DNA of 64,000 nucleotides from RGIG8748 sp045646525 (GCA_045646525.1 JAZRKX010000032.1:1-64000); one strand, 5' to 3'; positions 9,342 to 18,206 are shown, counted from the stretch's first letter. Notes: generated by a model not told the origin, from the letters alone. Program-made: numbers and translations.

Positions 9342-9371
9342 AATGTCATCATCCAAACGGATGATGACATT
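9342..9371. terminator. Bidirectional terminator between convergent genes
   Basis: A perfect 13-bp stem (9342-9354 with 9359-9371) with loop AAAC is flanked by A runs on the left and T runs on the right. It can terminate both the arginine operon (plus) and the heavy-metal-associated gene (minus). Confidence 0.88.
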
Positions 9372-9373
9372 TT

Positions 9374-9712
9374 TTATTCAACCATTCCCTCAAAACTAAA
9401 ACCAAGCTCTGTAATTATTTGTTCAATTTCTTTTTCGTCACAAAGCTCGTCAGAGGCTATTGTGGCGGTTTTTTCTTCGAGGTTTACCTCTACGCTCCCG
9501 AATTTACTAAGCGCCTCTTTTACCTTGGCGCTGCACTTGGGACACATCATACCTTCGATTTTTACGGTCTGTATGATTTTGATGTTTTCTGTTTCAGGTG
9601 CCGCTTCTTTCTCTGCTTCTCTCTGTGCCTGCTTTTTCGACTTGTCCCAGAAATATGCTGTTACAACTATAAGGACAATGAGTACAATGATTTCAATAGT
9701 TCTTCCTGTCAT
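9374..9712 (-). CDS. Membrane-anchored heavy-metal-associated (HMA) domain protein
   Basis: This 112-residue protein has one N-terminal membrane segment (about residues 5-22), a charged linker (KKQAQREAEKEA) and a C-terminal HMA fold with the metal-binding GMMCPKCSAKV motif (CxxC, about 54-64). HMA domains bind copper or related soft metals and pass them to transporters or chaperones. A membrane-tethered single HMA domain may act as a copper chaperone at the membrane. It lies 14 bases after the ABC exporter gene and probably shares its transcript. Confidence 0.8.
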   Translation of the reverse strand: MTGRTIEIIVLIVLIVVTAYFWDKSKKQAQREAEKEAAPETENIKIIQTVKIEGMMCPKCSAKVKEALSKFGSVEVNLEEKTATIASDELCDEKEIEQIITELGFSFEGMVE

Positions 9713-9726
9713 GATTTTTCCCCCTG

Positions 9727-11469
9727 TTATCTTGTGTATAATTTGTATAGGTCGGCATATTTTCCGCCCAGATTTATAAGTTCTTCATGCGTGCCCGTTT
9801 CCTCTACGCCATTTTCCGTAAGCACGATTATGCGGTCTGCATTTTTTATTGTAGTAAGCCTATGCGCTATTGTGAGCGTTGTGCGGTTTTTTGCAAGCTC
9901 TTCAAGCGACTTTTGTACTATGAGTTCGCTTTCGTTATCAAGGGCACTTGTAGCTTCGTCGAGTATGAGTATGGGAGGGTTTTTCACAAACACTCTTGCT
10001 ATGGAGAGTCTCTGCTTCTGACCGCCCGAAAGTTTTATTCCGCGCTCGCCGATGTAAGTGTCGTAACCGTTTGGAAGAGATGTTATAAATTCATGCGCTC
10101 CCGCCTTTTTTGCTGCCTGTATGATTTCTTCCTCTGTTGCATTTTCATCGGCATATGCAATATTTTCCCTTACTGTTCCTGAGAAAAGATATACATCCTG
10201 CTGTACTATACCTATGTTGTCACGAAGCGATTTTAAGGTAACATCCTTTATATTTGTACCGTCTATAAATATATTGCCGTCATTTAGCTCGTAAAAGCGG
10301 GGTATAAGGTTACAAAGCGTAGTTTTACCGCTCCCCGAGGGTCCCACGATTGCTATGCTTTCGCCTTTTTTTATGTCGATATTTATGTGGGTAAGAACAT
10401 CACCCTTGTTGTCGTCATATTTGAATGTTACATTGTCAAAATGTATATTGCCGCAAACATCGCAAAGCTCTTTTGCATCTTCCTTGTCTTTGATGTCAAT
10501 TTCCCTATTCATTATGTGATTAAATCGCTCTATTCCTGTTATACCTTTTTGGAACTGTTCGGTAAACTCCACGATTTTTCTTATCGATGTAATCAGGGTC
10601 TGTATATAGAGAAGATAAGCTATAAGGTCGGCAGGGGAGATTTGCTTTTTTATCATAAAGAGTGAGCCTGCCACAATGACCATCACATACATAAGTCCGT
10701 CGAAAAATCTTGTGCATGACTGGAAGCGTGCCATGTATTTGTAGGCTTCTTTTTTTCTGTCGTAAAAGGTCATGTTGCCTTTTTCGAATTTCTTTTCTTC
10801 ATATTTTTCATTGGCAAAGCTTTTTACTACCCGTATGCCAAGCAGGGTATCTTCCAAAGAGGCATTGAGTTCGCCCACCTGTTCTCTTTGTCTGGCAAAG
10901 GCGTCTTTCATCCTGCCGCGAAAGAGTTTAACTGCAATTAGCATTATAGGAAGAATTATAAAGAGTATAAGTGTAAGATACAGGTTTATACTGCTCAGTA
11001 TTATAAATGAGCCTGTTATCTTTATGGCTGCTATAAAAACTTCCTCAGGGAAGTGATGGGCAAATTCCGTAATGTCAAAAAGGTCTGAGGTTACTCTGGA
11101 CATTATCTGCCCGATTTTTGTATTGTCAAAGTAATTAAATGACAGCTTACTAAGGTGCGCGAAAAGGTCACGGCGCATGTCGGTTTCTATTTTAGTACCC
11201 GTAATATGACCGATGTATGACATGAAGTAATTTGCAAAAGTGTCTGCAAGCTTTAAAAACAGATAAAGTCCGCCAAGCTTAAGTACTATTTCAAGTGTAA
11301 GAAGTGCCGGTGTGTTTATGGCGGTATCTGTAATGTGGCGTACAATAAGCGGAAGTATAAGCTCGCATACCGTAGAAAACATTGCGCACAGAAGGTCTAT
11401 AATTATAAGAAGAATATACGGCTTGTAGTAGGGGACAAAGGTTTTGAATGCAGATAATTTTTTATTCAT
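9727..11469 (-). CDS. ABC exporter, fused permease and ATPase
   Basis: This 580-residue half-transporter combines a six-segment type I exporter membrane domain (about 1-320) with an ATPase. The ATPase has Walker A GPSGSGKTT, signature LSGGQKQR, Walker B ILILDEATSALD and the H-loop histidine in TIAHRLTTI. The protein would function as a homodimer or pair with a second half. The substrate is unknown; this class includes lipid, peptide and drug exporters. The frame is open about 200 bases further upstream, but the ATG at 11469 has AGGAAG before it and the extension lacks exporter features. It overlaps the PAP2 gene by 8 bases. Confidence 0.9.
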   Translation of the reverse strand: MNKKLSAFKTFVPYYKPYILLIIIDLLCAMFSTVCELILPLIVRHITDTAINTPALLTLEIVLKLGGLYLFLKLADTFANYFMSYIGHITGTKIETDMRRDLFAHLSKLSFNYFDNTKIGQIMSRVTSDLFDITEFAHHFPEEVFIAAIKITGSFIILSSINLYLTLILFIILPIMLIAVKLFRGRMKDAFARQREQVGELNASLEDTLLGIRVVKSFANEKYEEKKFEKGNMTFYDRKKEAYKYMARFQSCTRFFDGLMYVMVIVAGSLFMIKKQISPADLIAYLLYIQTLITSIRKIVEFTEQFQKGITGIERFNHIMNREIDIKDKEDAKELCDVCGNIHFDNVTFKYDDNKGDVLTHINIDIKKGESIAIVGPSGSGKTTLCNLIPRFYELNDGNIFIDGTNIKDVTLKSLRDNIGIVQQDVYLFSGTVRENIAYADENATEEEIIQAAKKAGAHEFITSLPNGYDTYIGERGIKLSGGQKQRLSIARVFVKNPPILILDEATSALDNESELIVQKSLEELAKNRTTLTIAHRLTTIKNADRIIVLTENGVEETGTHEELINLGGKYADLYKLYTR

Positions 11470-11998
11470 TTTTGCTTCCTGCCTTTTGCAGAGTATTGTA
11501 GATTTTATCAGCTGTAAAAGCATAGCATATTCCAAAGACCGCACCGAATATAACATCGGAGGGGTAGTGAACACAAAGATATATCCTCGATAGGCCCATA
11601 AGAACTGCAGATGCATACAGGCACACTCTGTATTTTTTAAAGCACATACCGACGCTTGCGGCAAAGGCAAATGCTGCCATAGTGTGTCCCGACGGGAATG
11701 AGCCGTCTTTTAAAAGCGGGATTATTATATTAAGAGTATTATCAAATTCATACGGGCGCATTCTGTCAAAAAGCGGTTTCAATATTATATTACCTACCAT
11801 AAGACACAAAACAAGAGATACAGCAGATATTATCCCTGCCTTTCGGGTTTTTCGAATTAAGCATAGGATAAGAGTTATTATAATCCATATTGCGCCTTTG
11901 TCTCCCAGACGGGAGATAAATTTGAAAATATTGTCAAGAAAGTCATTTCCGATAAATTCATTTATGTATTTAAGTATTTGTATTTCAAAAAGATTCAT
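11462..11998 (-). CDS. PAP2-family phosphatase
   Basis: This membrane phosphatase of 178 residues has the three PAP2 blocks KPLFDRMRP, PSGHT and SRIYLCVHYPSDV. The catalytic histidines are in PSGHT and VHYPSD. Relatives act on undecaprenyl diphosphate or phosphatidic acid; which applies here cannot be told. About five membrane segments are visible. The ATG at 11998 is preferred over an in-frame GTG at 12007 because GGTGA lies five bases before it. It overlaps the downstream exporter gene, implying translational coupling. Confidence 0.87.
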   Translation of the reverse strand: MNLFEIQILKYINEFIGNDFLDNIFKFISRLGDKGAIWIIITLILCLIRKTRKAGIISAVSLVLCLMVGNIILKPLFDRMRPYEFDNTLNIIIPLLKDGSFPSGHTMAAFAFAASVGMCFKKYRVCLYASAVLMGLSRIYLCVHYPSDVIFGAVFGICYAFTADKIYNTLQKAGSKNE

Positions 11999-12044
11999 AA
12001 CTGTCACCGAAATAATTATATATTATACTCATGTTTTCGTCAAG

Positions 12045-12073
12045 AAAAAACTGCCCCGCATTGCGCAGGGCAG
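12045..12073 (-). terminator. Terminator of the CofE-like gene
   Basis: On the minus strand a CTGCCC/GGGCAG stem with short internal mismatches (12051-12073) is followed by six Ts (12045-12050). It lies 12 bases past the stop of the gene at 12085. Confidence 0.75.
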
Positions 12074-12084
12074 CAAGATTGTTT

Positions 12085-13284
12085 TTAGTTTGTGTAATTG
12101 TCAAAATAACCCTGAATATATACAACAGGAGTTCCCTTGTCACCCGAGCCGCTTGTAAGGTCGCACAGAGAGCCAATGAGGTCTGTAAGCTGTCTGGGTG
12201 TCGTGCCTTGAGAAGCCATATTGCCTACAAGGTCATTGTCTTTGGAACGAATGCTTTGGGAAATTGCTTCCTTGAGCGCTTCGCCTGAAAGGTCCTTAAA
12301 GTCATTATCTGCAAGGTATTTGAGCTTTAATTCGTTTGGTGTTCCCACAAGACCGTCGGTAAATGCAGGGGAAACAACGGGGTCTGCAAGCTCCCATATC
12401 TTACCCTGAGGGTCTTTGAATGCACCGTCGCCGTATACCATTACTTCAACATGCTTTCCTGTAGCATCAAGAATTTCTTTCTGTATATCAAGAACAAGGT
12501 CTTTGCACTCTCTGGGGAAGAGTTTAATGGTCTCTTCGGTTGACTTGTTTGAGCCGAGAAGACCGTATTTTTCGTTGCAGCCGCTTCCGTCTATAGAGGA
12601 AGTCATTATATCGTCAAGACCGCACACTACTTTAGCACCGTTTGCCATAAGGATTCTCTTGGTGCGTGCTCTTGTGTGTATATCGCAGTTTAAGATGCAG
12701 TCTGTGTAGGAGAGGATAGTCTTTGGCTGATTTGCAAATATGATTTCTGCCTCGGCACCCTCTTCCTTAATGATGTTTCCGTAGTATTCCACATAGTCCA
12801 CGCCTGTGAATTCATGCTTGTTTTCACCGAAAAGCTCGCGGTATTTCTTAAGGTCTAAAACATCAGAATAAGGGTTTACGCCTGCAGCATCTATTTTATC
12901 AAGGCTTACAAGCTCGTTGCCCACTTCATCAGAGGGGTAGCTTAACATAAGCACAACTTTTTTGCAGCCTCTTGCAATACCTCGCAGGCATATAGCAAAT
13001 CTGTTTCTGGAAAGAATGGGGAATATAACTCCCACAGTTTCTCCGCCAAGCTTTGCTTTAACATCTGCGGCAATATTGTCAACAGAAGCGTAGTTACCCT
13101 GAGCACGCGCTACTATGGATTCAGTAATAGATATTATATCGCGGTCGCGTATCTCAAAACCGTCATTGGATTTTGATGCTTCGAGCACACTTTCGGCTAC
13201 GATTTTTACAAGGTTGTCGCCTTCGCGTATTATTGGGCAGCGTATGCCGCGGGATACGGTTCCGACTCTTCTTTCATTGGTCAT
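12085..13284 (-). CDS. Coenzyme F420-0:L-glutamate ligase (CofE)-like protein
   Basis: This 399-residue protein contains the F420 gamma-glutamyl-ligase fold: an N-terminal RGIRCPIIREGDNLVKIV segment, DIISITESIVARAQG, and the central CDIHTRARTKR region. Bacillota homologues occur in organisms not known to make F420, so the true substrate is uncertain. Related ligases add glutamate or other amino acids to phosphate-containing acceptors. It is longer than archaeal CofE (about 250 residues). It is monocistronic, with its own promoter and terminator. Confidence 0.75.
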   Translation of the reverse strand: MTNERRVGTVSRGIRCPIIREGDNLVKIVAESVLEASKSNDGFEIRDRDIISITESIVARAQGNYASVDNIAADVKAKLGGETVGVIFPILSRNRFAICLRGIARGCKKVVLMLSYPSDEVGNELVSLDKIDAAGVNPYSDVLDLKKYRELFGENKHEFTGVDYVEYYGNIIKEEGAEAEIIFANQPKTILSYTDCILNCDIHTRARTKRILMANGAKVVCGLDDIMTSSIDGSGCNEKYGLLGSNKSTEETIKLFPRECKDLVLDIQKEILDATGKHVEVMVYGDGAFKDPQGKIWELADPVVSPAFTDGLVGTPNELKLKYLADNDFKDLSGEALKEAISQSIRSKDNDLVGNMASQGTTPRQLTDLIGSLCDLTSGSGDKGTPVVYIQGYFDNYTN

Positions 13285-13346
13285 AATATTCCACTCACTA
13301 ACTTATACAGATTTTCCCTTGATACGGGAATTTTTTACCACAAAAC

Positions 13347-13375
13347 ATTTTATCACTTTTTTTTTAGTATTTCAA
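13347..13375 (-). promoter_or_regulatory. SigA promoter of the CofE-like gene
   Basis: On the minus strand TTGAAA (13370-13375) and TAAAAT (13347-13352) are separated by 17 bases and lie about 63 bases upstream of the ATG. Confidence 0.65.
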
Positions 13376-13496
13376 TAGAAAAATAAATATATTTTTACAA
13401 AATATAGAAATTTTATGAATTTTTGTAAAATCGTTAAGAAAAATCAGTATATTTTATTCCTAAATAATCAAAATACTTTTTGGAGGATTTTGATTT

Positions 13497-14339
13497 ATGA
13501 ATATTTTCAAAACAAGAGTATTTGATTATGCTTTAATAACTCTCGGAGCATTTTTTATAGCTTTTGCGGTAATTGTTTTTCTGGTGCCGTGCAAAATCAC
13601 ATCGGGCGGAGTAGGCGGTGTCGGAACGGTGCTTTTGTATTTTTTAAAAATTCCGTTATCTGTGACAAACATAGTTATAAATGCGTTGCTGTTTTTAGTA
13701 GGCTACAGGGAGCTTGGAAAAAAGGCACTTTTAAAGACGGCACTTGGCATACTTTCGCTTACCTTGTTTTTTGAACTGTGTTCACACATTCCCGTATATA
13801 CCGAGGACACATTGGCAGCCGCTCTTGCGGGCGGTACTGTTATGGGTTTTGGTCTGGGCATAGTGGTAAGGGTGGACGGCTCAACAGGAGGAAGTGATTT
13901 TGCGGGAATCATGATACACAAAAGAGCGCCGTATATATCCGTGGCAAATATAATTCTATTCATAGATTTGGGTGTTATAGCTCTGTCGGGTATTGCATTT
14001 GGCAGTATTACCGTAACGCTTTACTCGGTGCTCACCTTGTTTGTGGCAACAAAGGTATGCGATTTGGTTATTTCTTTAGGCAATGCCGCAAAAGAAATTC
14101 AGATTGTTTCGGACAGGAGCGAGGAAATTGCAAATGATATCCTCACAAAGTTCCAAAGAGGTGTTACGGGTATAAGGTGCATAGGCATGTATTCAAAAAA
14201 GAGTACACTCATGCTGTATTGTGTAGTTAGTCCCCGAGAACTTCCTAAGCTTGCTGCTTTTGTAAAAAAATCAGACCCCGAGGCATTTATAGTAACAAAC
14301 GATGTAAGACAGGTGCTGGGCAAAGGATTCAAAAATTAG
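13497..14339 (+). CDS. YitT family membrane protein
   Basis: This 280-residue protein has about five membrane segments and a soluble C-terminal DUF2179-type domain (about 200-278). The YitT signature is visible in FLVPCKITSGGVGGVGTVLLY and in VRVDGSTGGSDFAGIMIHK. The molecular function of the family is unknown. A strong GGAGG site precedes the ATG. It is a single gene convergent with rodA. Confidence 0.85.
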   Translation: MNIFKTRVFDYALITLGAFFIAFAVIVFLVPCKITSGGVGGVGTVLLYFLKIPLSVTNIVINALLFLVGYRELGKKALLKTALGILSLTLFFELCSHIPVYTEDTLAAALAGGTVMGFGLGIVVRVDGSTGGSDFAGIMIHKRAPYISVANIILFIDLGVIALSGIAFGSITVTLYSVLTLFVATKVCDLVISLGNAAKEIQIVSDRSEEIANDILTKFQRGVTGIRCIGMYSKKSTLMLYCVVSPRELPKLAAFVKKSDPEAFIVTNDVRQVLGKGFKN

Positions 14340-14365
14340 CGGATTTCCGTCATGGAAACCCGCTA
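14337..14365 (-). terminator. Shared hairpin between yitT and rodA
   Basis: TAGCGG...CCGCTA and TTTCC/GGAAA form one imperfect stem (14337-14348 with 14354-14365). On the minus strand it is followed by ATTTTT, so it mainly serves the rodA gene. It overlaps the yitT stop codon. Confidence 0.65.
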
Positions 14366-14369
14366 AGAA

Positions 14370-15488
14370 TCATGTGAATGTTATAGACTTTTTCCTCATG
14401 TGTACACTAAGCACAAGTCCGATGGCGGCAAAGTTGGTTATAAGTGACGAACCGCCGTAGCTGAAGAACGGGAGAGGAATTCCCGTAACAGGCATAAGAC
14501 CTATGCACATGCCGATGTTTTCGAATGTATGTGCAAGAAACATACACGCCACGCCTATACATATGTATCGGCTTATATCGGATTTTGTGCGTTTGGAGTC
14601 TGCAATGCATCTGTAAACCAATGCAAACAAAAGAAGTGTCACGACTATACAGCCAATCAGACCAAGCTCTTCTCCAATAACAGAGAATATAAAGTCTGTA
14701 TGCTTTGCAGGAAGATACCCGAGCTGTGTCTGTGTACCCTCGTACAGACCTTTTCCAAAAAGTTGTCCCGAACCGATTGCGATTTTGGACTGGATTACAT
14801 GGTAGCCTGAGCCGAGCGGGTCGCTTTCGGGGTTTATAAACATTCTTATTCTGTTCTTCTGGTATTCTTTGAGCAGGAAAAACCATACCATAGGCATTAT
14901 ACCGATTATGGTTCCTGCTGCAGTAAGTATATATTTGTAAGATATACCTGCGGCAAATACAATGCCTATAAATATGAAAATAAATACCATAGAAGTACCA
15001 AAATCGGGCTGAAGCAGAATAAGGAACAGAAGTATTCCCAGATGCAAAAGAAGTTTTAAAATATTCTTTGGCTCGTTGATATCATCGCCGAAATCCGACA
15101 CTCTTTTGGAAAGAGTAATTATAAAACCAATCTTTACAAATTCGGACGGCTGTATTCCTATAGGACCGAATCTTATCCAGCTCTGACTTCCCGTGTCCTC
15201 AAAACCTGTACCTATTATAAGCACAAGAACAAGCATGAACACGCATCCCGTGTATATAAGTTTCCATGCTGATGCTACCTTTTCGTAGTTTATAGCAGTA
15301 AGAACGGTCATAAAAACAAAGCCCATTACAGCGGCAACTGATTGTATAATGACATATCTCGAAGCACTTTCAAAGCTATGTACCGCGCTCGAAATCATAA
15401 CAATGCCAAAAACCGTGCACAAAATGGTAAGCAGTATAAGAGTATAGTCGAGCTCTTTAAAGAGAAAAATTTTTCCTTTTCTTCGCAT
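14370..15488 (-). CDS. RodA/FtsW/SpoVE family peptidoglycan polymerase
   Basis: This 372-residue SEDS protein polymerises lipid II into glycan strands together with a class B penicillin-binding protein. Ten membrane segments are present. Conserved SEDS features are GSQSWIRFGPIGIQPSEFVKI (about 100-120), the catalytic-region Asp in LLQPDFGTSMV, and the C-terminal TGIPLPFFSYGGSSLI motif. The rod-shape paralogue RodA is the best guess, since no division genes flank it, but FtsW or SpoVE cannot be excluded. It has a consensus SigA promoter upstream. Confidence 0.88.
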   Translation of the reverse strand: MRRKGKIFLFKELDYTLILLTILCTVFGIVMISSAVHSFESASRYVIIQSVAAVMGFVFMTVLTAINYEKVASAWKLIYTGCVFMLVLVLIIGTGFEDTGSQSWIRFGPIGIQPSEFVKIGFIITLSKRVSDFGDDINEPKNILKLLLHLGILLFLILLQPDFGTSMVFIFIFIGIVFAAGISYKYILTAAGTIIGIMPMVWFFLLKEYQKNRIRMFINPESDPLGSGYHVIQSKIAIGSGQLFGKGLYEGTQTQLGYLPAKHTDFIFSVIGEELGLIGCIVVTLLLFALVYRCIADSKRTKSDISRYICIGVACMFLAHTFENIGMCIGLMPVTGIPLPFFSYGGSSLITNFAAIGLVLSVHMRKKSITFT

Positions 15489-15525
15489 AATGTACCTCAG
15501 AATATAGTTTTAAATACCTACTATG

Positions 15526-15554
15526 ATTATATCCCTCTTTTTGCGGTGTGTCAA
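15526..15554 (-). promoter_or_regulatory. Consensus SigA promoter of rodA
   Basis: The minus strand has a perfect TTGACA (15549-15554), a 17-base spacer and a perfect TATAAT (15526-15531), about 38 bases upstream of the rodA ATG. Confidence 0.88.
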
Positions 15555-15587
15555 CTTAGTTTGGATATTTATTTAACATAACTTTGC

Positions 15588-15616
15588 TTGACAAAATATA
15601 ATATATATGCTACAAT
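15588..15616 (+). promoter_or_regulatory. Strong SigA promoter of a tiny transcription unit
   Basis: TTGACA at 15588-15593, a 17-base spacer and TACAAT at 15611-15616 form a near-consensus promoter. It diverges from the rodA promoter, with 33 bases between the two -35 boxes. Together with the following mini-ORF and hairpin it accounts for most of the 320-base gap 15489-15808. Confidence 0.82.
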
Positions 15617-15649
15617 ACATAAAAACATAGTGAAAGAGAGGATAATAAA

Positions 15650-15712
15650 ATGGATTCAGACGGGTGCGATAATTACACTTTTACTGGACTGTATTATTAT
15701 TTGCTGTTATAA
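15650..15712 (+). CDS. Possible 20-residue peptide or leader
   Basis: An AGAGGA site lies seven bases before an ATG that opens a 20-codon frame (MDSDGCDNYT then Tyr/Leu-rich, ending TAA at 15710). A second, overlapping frame starting at GTG 15630 would give a 28-residue hydrophobic peptide resembling a single membrane segment, but it has no ribosome site. I recognise neither peptide. The small gene sits between a strong promoter and a terminator-like hairpin, so it is probably transcribed. Whether it acts as a peptide, a leader for the CNNM gene or a small RNA is open. Confidence 0.3.
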   Translation: MDSDGCDNYTFTGLYYYLLL

Positions 15713-15718
15713 ATAATA

Positions 15719-15762
15719 TAGACATACCTATATACAGAAATATGTATAGGTGTGTCTTTTTG
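15719..15762 (+). terminator. Terminator-like hairpin upstream of the CNNM gene
   Basis: A long stem (AGACATACCTATA... pairing with ...TATAGGTGTGTCT, with G-U pairs) is followed by TTTTTG. It would stop transcripts from the 15588 promoter or attenuate reading into the gene at 15809. Confidence 0.7.
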
Positions 15763-15808
15763 TGTGCAAAAATAATTTTTAGGTACAGAATGGAGTTAAA
15801 TTAAAAAT

Positions 15809-17059
15809 ATGAGTACAACCGCATACATAGTGGTGATGGTGCTTCTTATAATGGGCTCTGCATACTTTTCGGCAACAGAGACGGCATTTTCATCGCTTAA
15901 TAAGACAAGACTTAAATCAATGGCAGAAAAAGGCAACAAAAGAGCCGACCTTGCATATAAGCTTTCCGAAAAGTACGATAAGCTTATATCTACAATTCTT
16001 GTAGGCAACAACATTGTAAACATTTCCGTATCCTCGGTGGCTACTGTGTTCTTCATAAGTGTAAACAAAGAGTACGGTGCTACTATAGCTACGGTAGTTA
16101 TTACTGTCTTTGTTCTTATTTTTGGTGAAATATCACCAAAGAGTATTGCAAAGGATATGCCCGAAAAGTTTGCTTGCTTTTCGGCACCGTTTTTAAATCT
16201 TCTTATAATTCTTCTTACACCTGTTAATTTTATTTTTTCCATGTGGAAGAAGCTTCTTTCCAAGGTGCTAAATATCGAAGAAAGTTCAAAGATGTCTCCC
16301 GAGGAACTTATTATGCTTGTAGACGAAGTTCAGCAGGAGGGCAGCTTTGATGACGAAGACAGCGAGCTTGTGCGTAACGCTATAGAGTTTGCCGAGCTTC
16401 GTGCAGAGGACATATTAACACACAGAGTCGATTTGGAGGCTGTGTCCAAGGATGAGGACAAAGCTGAGATTGCCAAGCTTTTTACACAGACAGGATTTTC
16501 CAGACTTCTTGTGTATGAAGAAAGCATAGATAAGATAGTCGGCATTATTCACCTTAAGGACTTCTTGACTTATGACGGTATAACCAAGAAGAAAATCAAG
16601 GACATCATGACCGAGCCTCTCTTTGTACAGAAGTCTGTGCTTATAAACGACCTTCTTAAAATTCTGCAGAAGAATAAGTCTCATATAGCTGTTGTTATAG
16701 ATGAATACGGCGGTACGCTCGGTATGGTTACCATGGAGGATATACTGGAAGAACTCGTGGGCGAAATATGGGACGAGCATGATGAAATAGTAGAAGATTT
16801 CAAGAAAATCGGCGAAGATGAATTTATAGTAGACGGCTCTGTTAATTTCGAGGATTTCTGTGAGTTTTTTGCGCTCGAAGCTGAATCGGAGAGTATATCT
16901 GTAGGCGGCTGGGTGATGGAACTTATGGAAAAAATTCCTGAAAATGGGGATAATTTCGGTTATGAACATCTGGATATTACCGTTACAGAGACAGATTCCC
17001 ACAGGGTTATTACATTAAATGTTAAAATGGTGGAAACACCTGCAAAATATGAAGAATAA
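15809..17059 (+). CDS. CNNM/HlyC-CorC family membrane protein with CBS pair
   Basis: This 416-residue protein has a DUF21 membrane domain (about 1-150, four segments; the FSATETAFSSLNKTRLK block is typical), two CBS domains (about 195-330) and a C-terminal CorC_HlyC domain (about 340-416). The family is linked to Mg2+ or Co2+ efflux or homeostasis; 'hemolysin' in older names is misleading. The CBS pair contains the family block HIAVVIDEYGGTLGMVTMEDILEELVGEI. It is terminated by a strong hairpin just downstream. Confidence 0.9.
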   Translation: MSTTAYIVVMVLLIMGSAYFSATETAFSSLNKTRLKSMAEKGNKRADLAYKLSEKYDKLISTILVGNNIVNISVSSVATVFFISVNKEYGATIATVVITVFVLIFGEISPKSIAKDMPEKFACFSAPFLNLLIILLTPVNFIFSMWKKLLSKVLNIEESSKMSPEELIMLVDEVQQEGSFDDEDSELVRNAIEFAELRAEDILTHRVDLEAVSKDEDKAEIAKLFTQTGFSRLLVYEESIDKIVGIIHLKDFLTYDGITKKKIKDIMTEPLFVQKSVLINDLLKILQKNKSHIAVVIDEYGGTLGMVTMEDILEELVGEIWDEHDEIVEDFKKIGEDEFIVDGSVNFEDFCEFFALEAESESISVGGWVMELMEKIPENGDNFGYEHLDITVTETDSHRVITLNVKMVETPAKYEE

Positions 17060-17067
17060 AAATGTAA

Positions 17068-17099
17068 AGCAGAGGTTATAATCCTCTGCTTTGATTTTT
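17068..17099 (+). terminator. Terminator after the CNNM gene
   Basis: AAAGCAGAGG and CCTCTGCTTT form a 10-bp stem with a 7-base loop, followed by GATTTTTTT. Confidence 0.9.
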
Positions 17100-17131
17100 T
17101 TATATTCGAAGTGAAAAACACCAAAAATATG

Positions 17132-17160
17132 TTGTAAAATCTAAAAAACTATTATATAAT
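17132..17160 (+). promoter_or_regulatory. SigA promoter of the aldolase-PFK operon
   Basis: TTGTAA (17132-17137), a 17-base spacer and TATAAT (17155-17160) lie 32 bases before the ATG at 17193. Confidence 0.7.
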
Positions 17161-17192
17161 GTAAATAGCGGACACGCAGAAAGGATATTAAC

Positions 17193-18170
17193 ATGAGAAA
17201 CAGAAAAGGAACTCTCTTGAGCGTACGAGAGGATATAAGGGTTTTGGATGTAACCATGCGCGACGGAGGCTTGTGCAATAATTTTGAATTTACCGATGAA
17301 TTTGTAACCGCTCTCTACAACGCCAATGTAAAAAGCGGTGTAGATTATATGGAATTCGGATATAAAGCAAGCAGGAATATGTTCAGCGAAAAGGATTTCG
17401 GAAAGTGGAAATTCTGCAGGGAAGAGGACCTCCGTGCCATTGTTGGCGATAACCCTACGGATATGAAGATATCTGTGATGGCAGATGTAGGCAGATGCGA
17501 TTTCAAAGAGGATTTTCTTCCAAAGAGCCAGAGCGTTATAGATATGGTAAGAGTAGCCTGCTATGTACATCAGATTCCTGCTGCCATAGAGATGATAGAG
17601 CATTTCAAATCACTGGGATATGAGACAGCGTGCAATATAATGGCTATTTCGCAGGTGCCCTCTACTCAGATGTATCAGGCATTGGAGATGCTTTCCATAA
17701 GTCCGGTGGATGTTATATATCTTGTAGACAGCTTCGGCTCTCTTTATCCCGAAAATGCAGGGGAGCTTGCTCAGGTCTATAACAAAATTGCAGAGGATAA
17801 TGGAAAATTTGTCGGCTTCCACGCTCACAACAATCAAAATCTGGCATTTGCAAACACAATAGAGACTATGTCTTACGGTATATCTTATCTGGATGCATCC
17901 ATGCTCGGCATGGGCAGAGGTGCGGGTAACTGCAATATAGAGCTTCTTATGGGATTTTTGAAGAACCCCAAATATACACTGTTTGCAATTCTTGATTTTA
18001 TAGAAAAATACATGATACCGCTTAGAGAGAGCGGTGTTGTATGGGGTTATGATATTCCGTATTTCTTTACGGGAGTTCTAAACCAGCATCCAAGAGAGGC
18101 AATGAGCTTTGTGTCCCAAAACAGAGAGGGATATTCTGAATTGTACAGAAAGCTCTTGGAAAATGAGTAA
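17193..18170 (+). CDS. HMGL-like aldolase-domain TIM barrel
   Basis: This 325-residue protein has the DRE-TIM metallolyase signature. The start of the barrel reads VLDVTMRDGGLCNNFEF (metal Asp and Arg-Asp), and the metal-binding HAHNN motif occurs near residue 210, followed by LDASMLGMGRGAGN. Relatives include 4-hydroxy-2-oxovalerate aldolase, and the family is often annotated as 'aldolase catalytic domain-containing protein'. The substrate is not known. It lies 36 bases before the phosphofructokinase gene and is probably co-transcribed, but no pathway link is evident. Confidence 0.8.
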   Translation: MRNRKGTLLSVREDIRVLDVTMRDGGLCNNFEFTDEFVTALYNANVKSGVDYMEFGYKASRNMFSEKDFGKWKFCREEDLRAIVGDNPTDMKISVMADVGRCDFKEDFLPKSQSVIDMVRVACYVHQIPAAIEMIEHFKSLGYETACNIMAISQVPSTQMYQALEMLSISPVDVIYLVDSFGSLYPENAGELAQVYNKIAEDNGKFVGFHAHNNQNLAFANTIETMSYGISYLDASMLGMGRGAGNCNIELLMGFLKNPKYTLFAILDFIEKYMIPLRESGVVWGYDIPYFFTGVLNQHPREAMSFVSQNREGYSELYRKLLENE

Positions 18171-18206
18171 CTGGATACAAACACAGTTGATTAAAGGAGA
18201 ATATGT

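Noticed and set aside
11470..11670. 67-residue N-terminal extension of the ABC exporter
   Set aside because: It lies wholly inside the PAP2 gene, has Cys-rich out-of-frame character, and the ATG at 11469 has its own ribosome site.
15630..15716. 28-residue hydrophobic peptide from GTG 15630
   Set aside because: There is no ribosome site, and it lies almost at the expected transcript start. It is kept only as an alternative in the mini-ORF entry.
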